Source: Warburgia ugandensis (taxonomy: Eukaryota > Streptophyta > Magnoliopsida > Canellales > Canellaceae). Taken from it: 64,000 bases of DNA. The notes below the pieces were generated by a model. The model did not search any database. It worked only from the letters and a program-made list of their open reading frames with translations, and was not told the DNA's origin. Made by a program: the position numbers and the translations under genes. The stretch is taken from assembly GCA_035236585.1 (NCBI GenBank), contig CP141132.1:63895880-63959879 (forward strand). Reading direction: 5' to 3'. Of the stretch, positions 16,124 through 29,075 are shown one piece after another. Position 1 is the first letter of the stretch, and every line of letters begins with the position of its first letter.

Positions 16124-16496
16124 TCTTCCTTCTTCTTCCTTTCTCTTTCACCTTCCTTGACAGCTTCTCCCTCAGCTCGCTCTCTCTCACCGGCGTGACC
16201 TAGGGTTTCTAGACACACTAGTTTTCCCTTTCCTCTCTCCTCCTCCTCCTCGTCCTCTCCTCTCCTTCTCCTTCTTCCTTCTCCTCTTCTTCCCCTTGTT
16301 CTTCTCTCCTCCTCTTCCTTCCCCGCCGAGTTTCCTCTTCTTTTTTTTTTTTTTTTTTTGGTCGAGCGTGGTAAAGATAGACCTGATGTCTGTGGGGTTC
16401 GCTTAATGGGAGGGGGGTGCCAGTATCAAATATGGGCCCCCTTCTATTTAGTTTTTTACTTTTTTTTTCCATGCGATCTTACATTCTTCCCTCCTT

Positions 16497-19400
16497 ATAG
16501 GAATTTTGTCCTCAAAATTCTTTCTATGTTATTTTTCAAATAATTCCAAAACATCCTCATATCCCAAGATTCATAGATCATACCAAAAATTTCTAGAATC
16601 AACATCTATAGATAGACAATTTCACATCATGTCATCTCCTCATATTCCATTTTATATATAAATCACTAAATGATAAACCATTTCATATCAAACAACTCAT
16701 AATTCAATTTGAACACATCATCACCACATATAATGCAATTAACATGAACCCATCTCTCATCAAAGGGTTAATTATTTGTATACAACTTTTATATTGTTAA
16801 AATCACCATATCAATAAAAATCAATGCATCTCAACTCATATATCAGTGATTCTATGCCAAGTCTATATCATAGTGCATTAGCTTATCAATAGGCAAATAT
16901 ATGCCCAATTTATTATAAAGCACATCAACTCACCCATTGTCAATCATATGCTAGTCAAAACTAAAGCATATAAACTCGCCAACAAGCACTTCATGCCAAT
17001 GAAGACCAATCCACAATACAATCATACAGTAAGCCCCTAGAAGCTTGCCAGTGCCTCTTGTACTCCCCCTCATCGGCCGCCCTCTTAGGTCACCCTCATC
17101 AGCTACTCACAAGTATAGATCTCAAGTCGAATTCTAATTACCCATAAGAGAATAATCTTATATAATGTTATATATTGTTGTTATCCTAGTGAAACTTAAT
17201 TACTCAACACCATTAGTTCGTAAGACTAAGGAACCATGAACTTCAATCACCAGTTTGGCTAATGTCAGCCCATCACAGTCTCAATAAACTCCCTCTCTAT
17301 CATTCAAGGTATTGCAGTAAAGGAAATTTACTTCTTCTGATCATAACTCATGCTATAAATGTTCACAACAAATAATGAGTCCTTAAACATTTTTAATTAA
17401 TGCACAAGGATTCCTTGTGCTCCTCTCTATTTATAAAGTATATGGTAATACTATCTATTAACACAAGCATGGCTCATCCAATTAACATTTGAAAATTCAA
17501 TCCACATATCCATACATTTTGCTAGTGTATTGGTTCCACCAATTAGCACATCCAGAACTCATAACAACCATAATGAGTTCAAGAAAAATCATCTCAAAGA
17601 TGTTATACTCAAAATCCTAAGCTGGTTATAATCACGCCTCAATTCAATCTCCACAAACACCATGCACCATCTTGGTTTGGTCAAAAAAATCATCAATATA
17701 TGATTATGAATATATGTTCTCTATTGAGATACTATCAAACAAACGACAATTTGTGCATAGTAATAAGGATCTATCTCTCTCCCCATGAAGAAGACTAATG
17801 CACTTTATGAAAATTTACTAGGCCTGTTAAAATCCTTATTTAAAGTTCATATAGCTGGAGCTTTTCTAGCTCAGTTGGGCCATTCCATATGGCATTCTAG
17901 GTAAATAATATTGTACCTAATGCCAAATCCACTTCGAAATCATTCTTTTGCTTCAACATCATGAAAACTCCTTAGGAAAGACTGTAAACCCTTGCACATC
18001 ATTTTTGTGCTCAGTCTGTGGCAGTTAACGATCCTCCATTGTCACACAAACAAGAAACAAAACTTAGCACCATCTGAAACATACAGCATTACTTTCAAGG
18101 TGGGATCAGCCAATCCATCCCAAAGATGACATCGTAATCCACTATATCAAGTAGGATGAGATCACCGTTCATCATTTCTCTCTTATTAGGTTCATAGGTG
18201 CCTCTTAAAAGTACTCATTAGCCTCCAGTAACTTTCCTACTAAAGTCATAATACCCAATTGAAAGGATAACACATCCAGGCATGTCTAAGCAAGATGGGT
18301 CCTAGATTCAAGCAAGATCATAACATGCCTACCAACAATCTAGAAAATACTCTCCACCATCTGGTTTGAAACCCGTGCTTACCTTGATGTAATAGCAGAA
18401 ACTCATCATTGCTAAGGTGGGGCTATCTCTTCCCTAATCCTAATGTCAAACTGTCTGACTTGTTGTCCTCTGGAATAGTATTTAAAGAAATGCACTGACT
18501 CACTATAGTCAAGCATCTAAAATATTTTCGCTATAATGGCGATTGTTGATACTATTGCCTCTATTGTGGCATCTACTAATTCTAAGATATAACTATTCAA
18601 GTACTTGCCCTTGTAAGTAACACACCTGTTTAGCCTGTAAACCTGTTTCATATACTATTAAGCTGCATAATACCTCTGCTTTAAAGTAGCCAACTCTCTC
18701 TCTACGTCACCTGTTACTCCTCAAGCAAATATATTGATCGTTATCGGCCTTCTCAAGAGCCTTTTAGATAAAGGTCTTAGCAATAGAGGAACACATCCTC
18801 CCAAATTACTGTCATTAGACTTCTCATAATTACAATTTTTGTGTCTCCACTTCTACCATTCGTTTAACAAATGAATTGTTTCATGGTCATATCGGTCAAA
18901 ATCAATTGCAACTCTGTCAATCTCACATCTAAGGAAAATAATCTCTCATACTAACCATCGTTATTAGAAATACAACATCATCACTATCAATGTTTGATGT
19001 AATCAATTATAATCAATTTCATCTTATCCATTCACTTCAACTGTCTCTCCCTAGTTGATTCATCACATGATCATCTCTATTTAATAATTATTCTCATCAC
19101 TTAGAAATACATCCATACGAAAACTAGGACCTTATTTCATCAAATTTTTAGTGATTTCCACCATGCTACAATTTATGCGTCAAATAAATCCAATTTCAAG
19201 TTTAGGTTAATACAATACTTCTCTAACTCTCTCGAGTTCTCATTAATTGTAATCATTCTTGGTCCTTCATCATTATCCTCATACTATTGTTGTTACCATA
19301 ATTGTTAGGTCTTTCAAAAGTTTACACACTGTCCAAGTTAAAAATTAAATGTATTCACTAAGTTTCTGTATTTATGCTTCAATTCACCACTCATCTGCTT

Positions 19401-20264
19401 TTCTTTCTTATCATTTAGTAATCATCCTAATAAAATAGTTGTCATATCCTCTATGTGTTATGCATCTTCAATTCATAACTAAAACACTCAAGAAGCATTT
19501 ATATAGGCATTTACTTCTCAATGATAATTAGCTATCAGTATTTCTGTATACATAAAGAATAAGTCATTTTCATTCCTTCGATCAATAATTCCTTTACATA
19601 AGTAGATCAACTGCCACTAATTTTCCTAATATCAAAATTTATCCATCAAATCTATCCTCAACATGTATAGACTAATATTGTAATTCTCTTAATTTTTCTT
19701 GAGTTCTCTTTCCTTGTGATTATTCTCTACCCTCTTTTCATTAAAATCAAAATATTATTGTGCAATAGAAATCATAGTCCTCACAAGTTTGTGCTCGTCA
19801 TCAAAATTAAAACTTGGATCCTCCAAAGGTCACCCCATGTAAATAGATCTATCTCTGATAAAGTTTTTATTTGGATATACAAGTTTTGTACTCTTATACT
19901 ATTGTTCCTTATGCTAAGAATTATACTAATTTCGTAAGAGTACTCCTCTTACTCATGCTAGGACTAAACATCTATTGTCTCCTTATAACTTGCCAACTCT
20001 CATGGGTTGCATCTATTGTTGTTACTGTACCAGCTGACTGGGGTTTTGCATCATGTTGGCCATGAAGTCCGTCATGTGACTCCCCTGGTCACATGGCTCA
20101 GTAGAAGGGTTTGTTCTCCTCTGACTCATCCTCTTAGGTGACATTCTTCCCTTCATTACAAGGTTCTTTTTATGAGTTACTCTCAAACTCATTAGTCGCA
20201 ACATCTTGCTTTAGAGACTGCTTAAGACTTACTCAATGTGACTAGCTGTGAGTGGACTGAACCT
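16497..20264 (-). mobile_element. Internal region of the nested LTR fossil
   Basis: Only scattered traces of protein are seen: a protease-like stretch at about 18,110-18,180 and possible gag sequence towards the right end next to the primer site. The left 1.5 kb, where RT and integrase would normally lie, gave nothing I could recognise. The region is very AT-rich and heavily decayed. Confidence 0.6.
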
Positions 20265-20280
20265 GAGCTCTGATACTACC

Positions 20281-23025
20281 TATGATGACCCGGGTTTTCA
20301 AATGAAATTTTAAATGCAAACTAATTTCTAATGCAAGATCGATCCAACTTGAAATAATTTTTGTAAAATAGTACAATGCAATAGAAAATCTTTTCTTTCA
20401 AATTCACTTTGAAAAACCCTGAGTGTAATTTTTCTTCCATCAAAAACAAGGATTCTCAGTGAAATGAGCGCTCATTTCTACCATTGTTGACAATTTTAAA
20501 ATATAAATGGAGACCATGTCTCCTTTTCATACATTAAACAAAACAAAGACAGTTTACCTCAACGCAACACACCCAGAACCCCCACAGCACAACTTAGTCA
20601 CATAAGTCTTCCAAATTCCCATAATTACATACAATATAGTCTCTTTCTCATTTATAATATGATAACTTCAATTCAAAGACCAATTCTTACATGTCCTCTT
20701 CCAAAACTTCTATTGGTGCGCTACAGTCAGTAAGCAGCTCCTACTCCTTGGGTGTCCTTTGTTCTACGCTATTATCAACATGTTAAACATGCTACTATTC
20801 TCTATATTTGAGGTATTGCAAACCACAGCCAAGAACTAGTAGCTCGTCCAGCCAAGAAATGGTAACTCAGCCAGCCCGAAGGCCCGCCCACATCATAACG
20901 ACCTCTCAAAATGTGTCAAACTCCCTAAACAATGGGGTTCAAGGACTGGTAGCTCATCCAGCCAGGAACAGGTAGCTCGTCAAGCCCGAAGGCCCCCCCA
21001 CATCATAACGAATCAGTGTCCCACCCACATCATAACGACCCCTCAGAACGCATCAAACTCACCAAACAATGGGGCTAAACCCCAGGAACCGATAACACAT
21101 CCAGCTAGGAACCGGTAGCTCGTCCAACCCCAAGGCTCGCCCACATCATAACGACTCCGTGGACCGTCCACATCATAATGACCCCTTTCGCTCTTACAAG
21201 CCAACTCACAATTTTCTGGTATCAGTCTTATATTTTCTACAATAATTCACAATAATGTATAGCTTTTGCATGAACAATTAAATCATGGTTAAATTTTATC
21301 ATGCACATTCATCTTGCCTTTCATATAAATTGAAAAGACTTGTTTCAATGCTCAAATTTCATATACAAATACGTATATAGCAAAAATATTAGTAATCTTA
21401 ATTCCACCTATCTCAAATGGAGATCTTCAGGTTCTCTGAAGCAAATACAATACACACTCCCTATCAATCACACCTCTACAACAATACAAACACTCATTTA
21501 GATATACAATTCTAGGACTTCTCTTAGCTTTTCTAGTATGAAAGCTCCCTCTATGTTAGTCCCTAACACTAGTCGTCACAAGGTGCAATGACAGTGCTTA
21601 TTTCTATTCTAAGAGTGTTTCATTAGCTATTAGTTATTAGCTAGTTGAATGACAAGTAGTTACTAGATTTTCTAATCCACGAGATTGGCCCTAGATTGGG
21701 TACCCACCACTCTTCTTAAGTGACTGCAAGTCACTTTCACTATTTAGTAGTCTTAACCCTTGATTCTAACCCAGATCAACTCTTGGTTTGGAGCTGAGTG
21801 TTATTTCCCATTCTATAGTCTTTAATACAACCTATAATTCTATTCTTAAATCAGGCTAATATAATAAGCATCATGAACAGTTCATATCACTCAATTTCTT
21901 TCTGTTAGTTCATCCAAATTTCATACTTTATATCACATCTAAGCTAATTCACGGTTCAGGAATCCACCTGTGACCTCTAATCATTGATCCAACATCATAA
22001 GGTGTCTGTTTAAATAGTGGCAGATTGGACGGCCTATCATCCGATCCGTTTCCCTTCAATTTCATATAATTCTAGTCATCCTATTATTTTTTATGATGAG
22101 GAACTCATCTGTGGTCTCTAATCATCGATCAGACATCATGAAGTTATTATGTGAAATGTACCCGATCAGACGACTGAAATTATTTGATTGATGTTTAGCC
22201 TAAATCTAACATTTTTTGCATGATCCGAGCTACACCATGCCGTAAATTACCTATCCCTAAGATTTGATTTAAAAATGGATGGCTAGATCATCCCTCAACT
22301 TAGATCACGTGTAAAATCGTACAGATTTATCCAAAAATCAAAATTCACGAATTGGGTTTTGTATATCTCACCTTCTAGATGCATTTTCATGCATTTTCCA
22401 CCATTGGATGGGTTGGATTGGCTCAGATCCATCTCGAAACCTCCAATCATAGCCATGCGATGTTCCCCTCTTCAATCAATGGTCAAGATCATGTTGGATT
22501 CCCCAATAAACTTGGGGGTTTTGTTCGTCTCATCGTGTTGAACAAAATGACCAGTCGAATCATCGATTCGAGCCAGCGGCCTCTCCGACGACGGCTTGAA
22601 ACTTTGGCGACCTAGGAAAACCCTTGTTTTCTCTTCCACGCCTACACACATATCTCTCTCTCTCCCTTGCAACTTCTCCCACGGCTCGCTCTCTCTCATC
22701 GGCGCCACCTAGGGTTTACAGGCCCACCGATTTTCCCTTTCCTCTCTCCTTCCCTTCTCTTCTCCTCTTCTTCTCCTCCTCCTCTCCTCTCCTCTCCTCT
22801 CCTTCTCCTTCTTTTGTCTCCTCTTCTTCCCCTTCTTCTTATCTCCTCCTCTTCCTTCCCCATTAAGTTCCCTCGTCGTCGGTTTTTTTTTTTTTTTCAA
22901 GCTTGGGAAAGATAGACCCGATGTCTGTCGGATTCACTTAATGGGAGGGGGTGCCAGTATCAAATCTAGCCCCCCTTCTATTTAGGCTTTTCATTTTTTT
23001 ATTTTATTTTTCGTGTGATGTTACA
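20281..23025 (-). repeat. Right LTR (5' LTR) of the nested element
   Basis: It begins next to the primer site and ends in GATGTTACA, followed by the CCTTG target duplication. It aligns with the left LTR through most of its length, including the repeat block at 20,830-21,190, the pyrimidine-rich tract near 22,740-22,860 and the GGGGGTGCCA motif at 22,947-22,975. Confidence 0.87.
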
Positions 23026-23030
23026 CCTTG
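23026..23030. repeat. Target duplication CCTTG, right
   Basis: Matches 13,162-13,166. The older gypsy integrase sequence resumes immediately after it. Confidence 0.88.
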
Positions 23031-24111
23031 GAAGAGCCTAGACTCTTGCCTAAGTGAAAGATCAAATCTTTTAGCCTAAGATAGCTAAAGATGTTTCTAA
23101 GCATGTGCAAAGGTGTAGAACTTGTCATCTAGCAAAAAGTTGTTAGACCTCATCGCATCCCCAAGACTATTACATCAAATCAATATCTGAAGTTCATGAG
23201 CCACTTTTCACATACTTTGTGGAAAAAGCAATGAACTTAGCTATAATTTAGTTTTTCATGTCATCCTTAGACTGATAGATAGAACAAAGTCATCAATAGA
23301 AGTATGGAAAATCTACTAAGAGTTATGTGGGGAAGAATATCCATCAATTGGACTTGTTGTTAGCACAAGCCAAATTCACTTTTAATAGTTCCTACAATTA
23401 ATCTACAAGATATTGTCCTTTTGAAGGGGTATATGGAAAGAATCCTTTAAACCTTATGAATTTAGTAATCCTACAACTAACCAATATTTCAATAAAGACA
23501 CTAAAGAAAGAACCAAACAAATTAAGAAGATGCATGAGCAACTCCAAGCAAAGATCACATGACAAAAGGAAAAGTACAAAGTGCAAGCTGACAAACATAG
23601 AATGACTGCCATTTTTTAGAAAGTAGATGCGGCATGAGTATGTCTGAGAAGGATAGTACTCAAAACTCAAGCCAAGATCTGTGTCTCATTTCAGGGTTTT
23701 GGAATAGAATTGGTAACAATGCCTATAAGATCAATCTATAGGTGAATTATGAGGTTTTAGATACCTTCAACATAATAGATCATTCACCATACAAAGGAGA
23801 GGACGATCCAAAATACTCAGGCATGAGTTCTTTTCAGCCTCAAGAGAATGACGTGGGAGTGTTGAAAGATTCCAAGATCAAAGGAGATCAAGGGCAATCT
23901 AGAATTAGATGGTTAAGATAATCATTAGGCTCTCTTAGATCGTAAGATTATGAGCACAATTGATCAAGGAAAGATGAGTGTCATCAACCAAGAATGTTTC
24001 AATGGTTTCAATTTTTCAAGAGGACGTCCTTATGCTAAAATAACAGAAGCCTATTAATTTCTAAAAATGGCATCCTAGACTACATCTTGACGATCGCATG
24101 GGTCATGGTGA

Positions 24112-25004
24112 GTGATGCATACCAATTACTATCACAAGTGCACAACTCTATTGAAGTATGGAATCGACAAATATGGGTTGATCCCATAAGGACCCTTTGA
24201 TAAAGGGAGTTAATTAAAGCCTAAGTTGCTTTACTCTAACCTAGCTAATCAAGGAAAGAACTTTAAACTAAACAACTAACCTAAACAAACTAAATCAAAA
24301 CAAGTACACCTAAGTTATAAAATAAAAGTAAGAAAATTAAGTAAACTAAACTAAAAATAATAAGAAGAAGAAAATAAAGGAAACTAAATTAAAACTAAGA
24401 AATGGAAAATACAATTTTATTAATAAACTTCGTTAAAGTTACAAGGAATGAAAAGAATATACAAAACAAGAAAAGAAAATCCCTTGAAGTGGCCTATATA
24501 TAAGTCCTTCATTGTGTCACTCAATAAGGCTCTTTACTCATCCTTTTCTTCTTTCCCAAGCTTAACTTTGCTTTACAATCTTTTTATTGTGTTACTCAAC
24601 TTGGGCCTATACACTTGCATTCAACCAAAAGTACATTAATCTACAACTAAGCTTTTCTCATTTCCTTAACCTAACATGTCACAAACCAATGAAATCCTCA
24701 ACCATGCTTTAGGAATTAGAAGAGTCTTTGACTACCATTATAAGATGTTCTTCCTTTTCTTTTATTCTCAAATTTTAAAGAAAGAAAAAATATGAAAGAA
24801 AGATGGAAAATAGAAGATAAAAGGCTAGAAAGATAGAGAATAAATGTGAAAATGAAGAAGGGTGGAAGGGAGGTGTGGTGGTGTCACGTAAAAGTAAGGG
24901 AGATGAATGGTTGATAAAGACTGAAAAAGAAAGAGGGGGGAATGAGGAAGAAGGTGGAAGAAAGAAATAAAGAAAGAAAGGTAAATGAGGATGGAAGAGC
25001 TCTG
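24112..25004. mobile_element. Left part of an unclassified repeat, split by the CACTA element
   Basis: The start (ATTACTATCACAAGTGCACA, with a nearby GGGTTGATCCCATAAGG) resembles the start of the insertion at 57,252 (ATTACTCACAAGTGCACAA, GTCGATCCAACAAG). The likely continuation lies beyond the CACTA element at 34,796-36,470, whose end also resembles that insertion's end. No coding capacity is visible. It might be a non-coding LTR-type element. The pairing of the two flanks is an inference. Confidence 0.4.
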
Positions 25005-25249
25005 GCTGCTACATTGGAGGCTTTTAAAGTTGGTAAAAAATACTAATAGAAGTTAGTCAAAAAATGATTTCTATCGTACTGACTTAAAAAGTCCATAACT
25101 TTTAAATTTGTTTAACTAAATGACTTTAAAAGTCCTTTTTTCCCATTTTTCACATTGCGATCACTATTCGCATACATTCAATGTAACACCTAATACAATT
25201 TTCTTACAATGTTTATCCACATGAAAAGCAAACATACATTAACTTCCAC

Positions 25250-25490
25250 ATTGGGTAAAAAACATCCAAATTCATTATTATCCAACCACATCTATTTTGA
25301 AAACACTTCATTAAAAAAAAAACTACAACACATGCATTCACTATGACATCCACATCCACATTCACTTCCTCATTGGGTACAAAACATTCAAGTTCATCAT
25401 TATCAATCTACATCTATCTTGAAAATACTTTATAAAAGAAACCACAATACATGCATTCACTACAACATGCAAATTCACTTCATTTGTAAA
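25250..25490. repeat. 122-bp tandem duplication in the CACTA left arm
   Basis: Two units beginning ATTGGGTA at 25,250 and 25,372 share the words CATTCAAGTTCATCATTAT-like, ACATCTAT.TTGAAAA and ACAT GCATTCACTA. They are clearly diverged. No coding role is seen. Confidence 0.7.
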
Positions 25491-25859
25491 TCTATACACA
25501 TTTGCATTTACTTTCACACTCTAAGTTACCCTCATTCATCATGTCATAAAAGTTATATAATTCAACGAATATGATGAAAATGAACTCCCATATTCCCTTC
25601 AATTAGAAGCTCCAAATTCACTTTATCCATACTTACCCATTTACTCCCACACTCCAAGTTTCCACTCATTCATCGCTTAAAATATATATATATATATATA
25701 TTTCAAAGAAAATAATGAAAAATAAATGACACATATAAGTAAATGAAATAAATACTTTATTATGTATTTTACATACATGTAGTTATTCTAAGTGATCTAA
25801 TTGAAACTCTATAAATACTCAACCCATTCCCTTTATATTTCATTGAGGTTTACTTTGGA

Positions 25860-28800
25860 GTAACTCTTCTTGTTTACTAGCTCAAGAAGCACAGTGGCTT
25901 GTAATACAACATATTTAATTCTGGTCACATACTTTTAACTACATTCATAAAAAAACTGTGAAAAAATATAAGATTATGAAAAGTAAAAAGTGTCTTACCT
26001 TTCTTAATTAGGAGACGCCAACACTATCTAATATTAGGGTCCTCATGTATCTCAACACATGATACCCATGCTCCTAATTAGATTATTGTCTAGGGCACTA
26101 TGCAATAAGGATAACAAAAAGAATCCATAAATATCATTTGTAATATTGTAAGTTTGATTAGTAATAAAATAAAGTAATTAACTATTTTATATACCTTGAC
26201 ATTCTTCCACATGAGTTTCGGTGATTGTACAACCTCGGTCATTAAAGTTCATATTAACCTTGCTCTAGAAATTTAAATTTTAACTGCATTACAGATGAAT
26301 AACAAATTGTTTATCTACATGCATTAAAATAAATAAAAGCTTACTTATTTATAATTTTTGCGAGGGCCAGATGAATGTGCGATCTAGAAGAATAAAAGAA
26401 GAAAGCCTACCTATTTTGAACATCCAAAATGAGCAACATCTAATGATCCATATATAGATAGTTATATGAATTGTAATTAAAGTTGACAATCCCTAAGTAT
26501 ATAATAAGTTGGCAAGAAAGCAAGAAAATTAAAAGTTACCTGCTATTGTGGGGAATTATTAAGCCCTATCCCTTAGAGCATTAGAAGAAGCCTGGTAAAA
26601 TATCATCAACATGCCTTTCTATAGGCCATTGCTTCGATGCTTCATAATGATGCTGGTATCAAGGAATTGGTAAAGTATATCTTCAACCTCAAAAAGGCTA
26701 GTTGCATCATTCAAGAAGCTGCATAAAAGAAATAATTATCTATATCACAAAAATATAACATGTAATGTCAAATATTTTTATAAACAGATATGTGCATATA
26801 CCTCATGTAGGAGTTAATTTGAGAGTGCTCAAGTTCATCCCATAGGAAAACTTGTAATAGGTCATCTACCATAAGTAGCACTTCAACAACATCATCAGTA
26901 AGCACTCCCTTCTTAATTCTTAATTCGTACAAGGTTGTTTATCCTACCTTTGTTGATGAGACCACAGATTAACCTTAGGGATCAAGGTGTGTTAGGTGGG
27001 ACTTCCACATGATCCTTAGATAGATATTGTAAAATATAAAAAATAAAAATAAAAAATTAACCAAATAATATTAATCAATAAATAGGACCTAATTTATGAT
27101 GAAAAAAATAAACATATATACAAGTACCTGTTCCATTGGTGAAACAATAGGTGATGATACAATGGCGGGCGACCTCGATGGCGCATGTTCTTGCTGATTA
27201 GTTGTATAAAATTAATAAATAATTAAATTGAGGTTCTTGCTAAAAATTATTAATAAGAAAGGCAATATGATAAAATACATACCATGGACTCTATGGGAAT
27301 AACTAATGTCTTCGACCAAGCGACATGATATGCAACTACCTGCCTAATGATCATAATATCTTCCATTCTAAAGAGAATGGTAGGCTAGCATTAGCATCCA
27401 AAGACATGGTAATGGACACTCACTTAGTATGTGGCAGCATACTAATTTTGTGCAAAATGGTTGATTCATGCTCATAACATGAACCAATTGCCATGATGTT
27501 TTAACAGGAATCTAAGGCCAATAGGCATTGACTTACCTACAAATTAGATATACAATAGAGAGGTTGAGATAGAAAACTATTATAGAAGGACAAAGAAATT
27601 TTTTGTTTTGTTTATATATATACCTCCTTGGATAAAATTTCTTTTTCTAGGGGCACCAGTTCTCCTTCATGAACTTCTTCAGTTGGAGAATTGTAGTAAG
27701 CATTTGATAGAGGTACATGGGCATTGCGAGAATTATGTACTATCATCAAACCTCCTTCACTCTACTAGCTAAATATATCCATTTTTATTTTCTCAACCAA
27801 TTCATTGTAGGCCTCCTAATCTTCAACTGTAGGAATTCTTTTACCAAAGAATTTAGAAGGAATAATACTGGGCCCAATGCCCCTAACTCGAATAGGGTGA
27901 TCGTTCTTATTGCCCATAGCCCTACATAGGATGTCATCATTAGCAGTAGTGCCGCTTAGAGTTCCTGTGCTTGTGCTTTCTTGGGTAAGAATGTCTTGCA
28001 AAATTTAATTAGAAAGACATAATTATGTCATCTAATTAATTATATAAAATTGATAGACAAGTGGAATGACTTACAATGTGAGAAGCAATTTCTATAGTAG
28101 TTCATCTAAGAATATTTAGCCAGTATGGCCCATCGAATGCTCCATCTTCCAAAGGATGGAGTGATCAAGGGTTTTGTAGTCCCATCTTTCTTTTGCTCTT
28201 AAGCAAGACACTATAATTAGAGAACAAAATGTATATAACTATATTAGCATTAATTTGAAGGAATAAATTATCACAAATGCTTACATCGCGCTCTTCCACA
28301 CAAGCATAACCTAACCTGAACACATGGTGCTGTATATTAGTTTTATGCACCTATCTTCCTCTTGCACTCTTTGCTTGCACATTTGTACATACATAATCAA
28401 GTGAAATAATTAGATGTTACATGTAACTAATTAAATAAAATATCATTTTTTGCACATACCTCAAATTCAATGGACGTGCAGTTCTGCACAAATGCATTCC
28501 ACATGTCATGGTCAATGATGTCGAAATAAATGGTAGCCATTGTGTTCAACCTCAACAGATCATTGACATATGGAGCTATGTAATTGCGAATAAAGTAGTT
28601 CTTCCATTTTCTCCATTACTCGCCTACTCCTTGCAAAGCACATGTCTTATTCTAATCAAGTGCATTAAAGGCAATCTGCAAAGTACACAACAAATTCCTA
28701 TGATTGAAAATAATGTATATTTTAAATTATATAATACATGTTATGCCAAACAACCTTCACCATTTTCCATATTGAATCTTTTGTTGAGGATGACATATGT

Positions 28801-29075
28801 CTCTAATCCTCAATTGTGATAGGAACTATACTTTTACTGCGAAGCAAAGAAAATTCTATAAGAGGCTACATTCTTACTTATCTCTTGCTCCTACTATTGT
28901 ATTGGATAGTTTCTTTAATTCCCTTCGACTTTCTCTTGATAACATTTTCCATTGTTGTTCTCCCTCTACCCTTTCTCTTTTGAGTAGTGATCATATTGGC
29001 CTCTTTTTCATGCTCTTCATTTTGCCCATATTCTTCATTTTGATATTATTCTTGTTCCATCTTTACTACAAATAA
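25860..29075 (-). pseudogene. CACTA transposase gene: Transposase_24 and Ulp1 (C48) protease parts
   Basis: Several exons on the minus strand are separated by introns with visible GT donors (for example GTATGT near 28,459, GTAAGT near 27,537, GTATAT near 26,808, GTAAGA near 25,998). The first part (29,000-27,816) has a basic stretch KRKGRGRTTMENVIKRKSKG, then WRKWKNYFIRNYIAP, MWNAFVQNCTSIEFE and RVRGIGPSIIPSKFFGK, the pattern of plant Transposase_24. The second part resembles a Ulp1-type cysteine protease: DH-MLLILDVQNR near 26,411-26,470 around the usual His-Trp, and CPRQ..SN.EHGYHVLRYMR near 26,041-26,090 around the usual Cys. At the Cys position I read His (26,068-26,070), and the Trp codon is TAG (26,440-26,442). 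Other stops occur, so the gene is dead. Exon joins were not verified. Confidence 0.7.

Larger units (their letters stand above)
13167..16483 (-). repeat. Left LTR (3' LTR) of the nested element
   Basis: The LTR runs from TGTGATGACC to CTTACA and aligns along its length with 20,281-23,025. It carries a perfect hairpin near 13,770, a GC-richer tandem repeat block at 14,245-14,580, a (CT)n array at 16,046, and a GGGGGTGCCA..GGGCCCCC motif at 16,412-16,441. It is longer than its partner, largely through the microsatellite and repeat-rich parts. Confidence 0.87.
13167..23025 (-). mobile_element. LTR retrotransposon fossil with about 3-kb LTRs, nested in a gypsy fossil
   Basis: The left LTR is 13,167-16,483 and the right LTR 20,281-23,025, with a 3.8-kb internal region. 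Polarity is minus: beside the right LTR, 20,265-20,280 reads on the minus strand as a primer site resembling TGGTATCAGAGC (initiator-Met tRNA), and beside the left LTR a polypurine tract lies at 16,484-16,496 (TTCTTCCCTCCTT on plus). A protease-like stretch (LILLDIVDYDVIFGMDW) lies near 18,110-18,180. I could not see reverse transcriptase or integrase, so it may be a non-autonomous derivative. The LTRs differ by roughly 5 percent over the 200 bp compared by eye, suggesting an age of millions of years. The copy is broken. Confidence 0.88.
12530..24110 (+). mobile_element. Ty3/gypsy fossil (RNase H to integrase), split by a younger LTR element
   Basis: The left part (12,530-13,161) reads as RNase H and the start of integrase: FDASNVEIGAICSQKG, NYCTYDKEFYSIVWALEHW, then REVIIYEAHYRGLVGHL. 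The frame resumes beyond the insertion at 23,031-24,050 with integrase-like sequence (KFMSHFSHTLWKK and similar). The two parts join exactly across the CCTTG target duplication. The part before RNase H is missing at the left, and the right end is lost in the next repeat. It is broken in many places and older than the element inside it. Confidence 0.8.
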
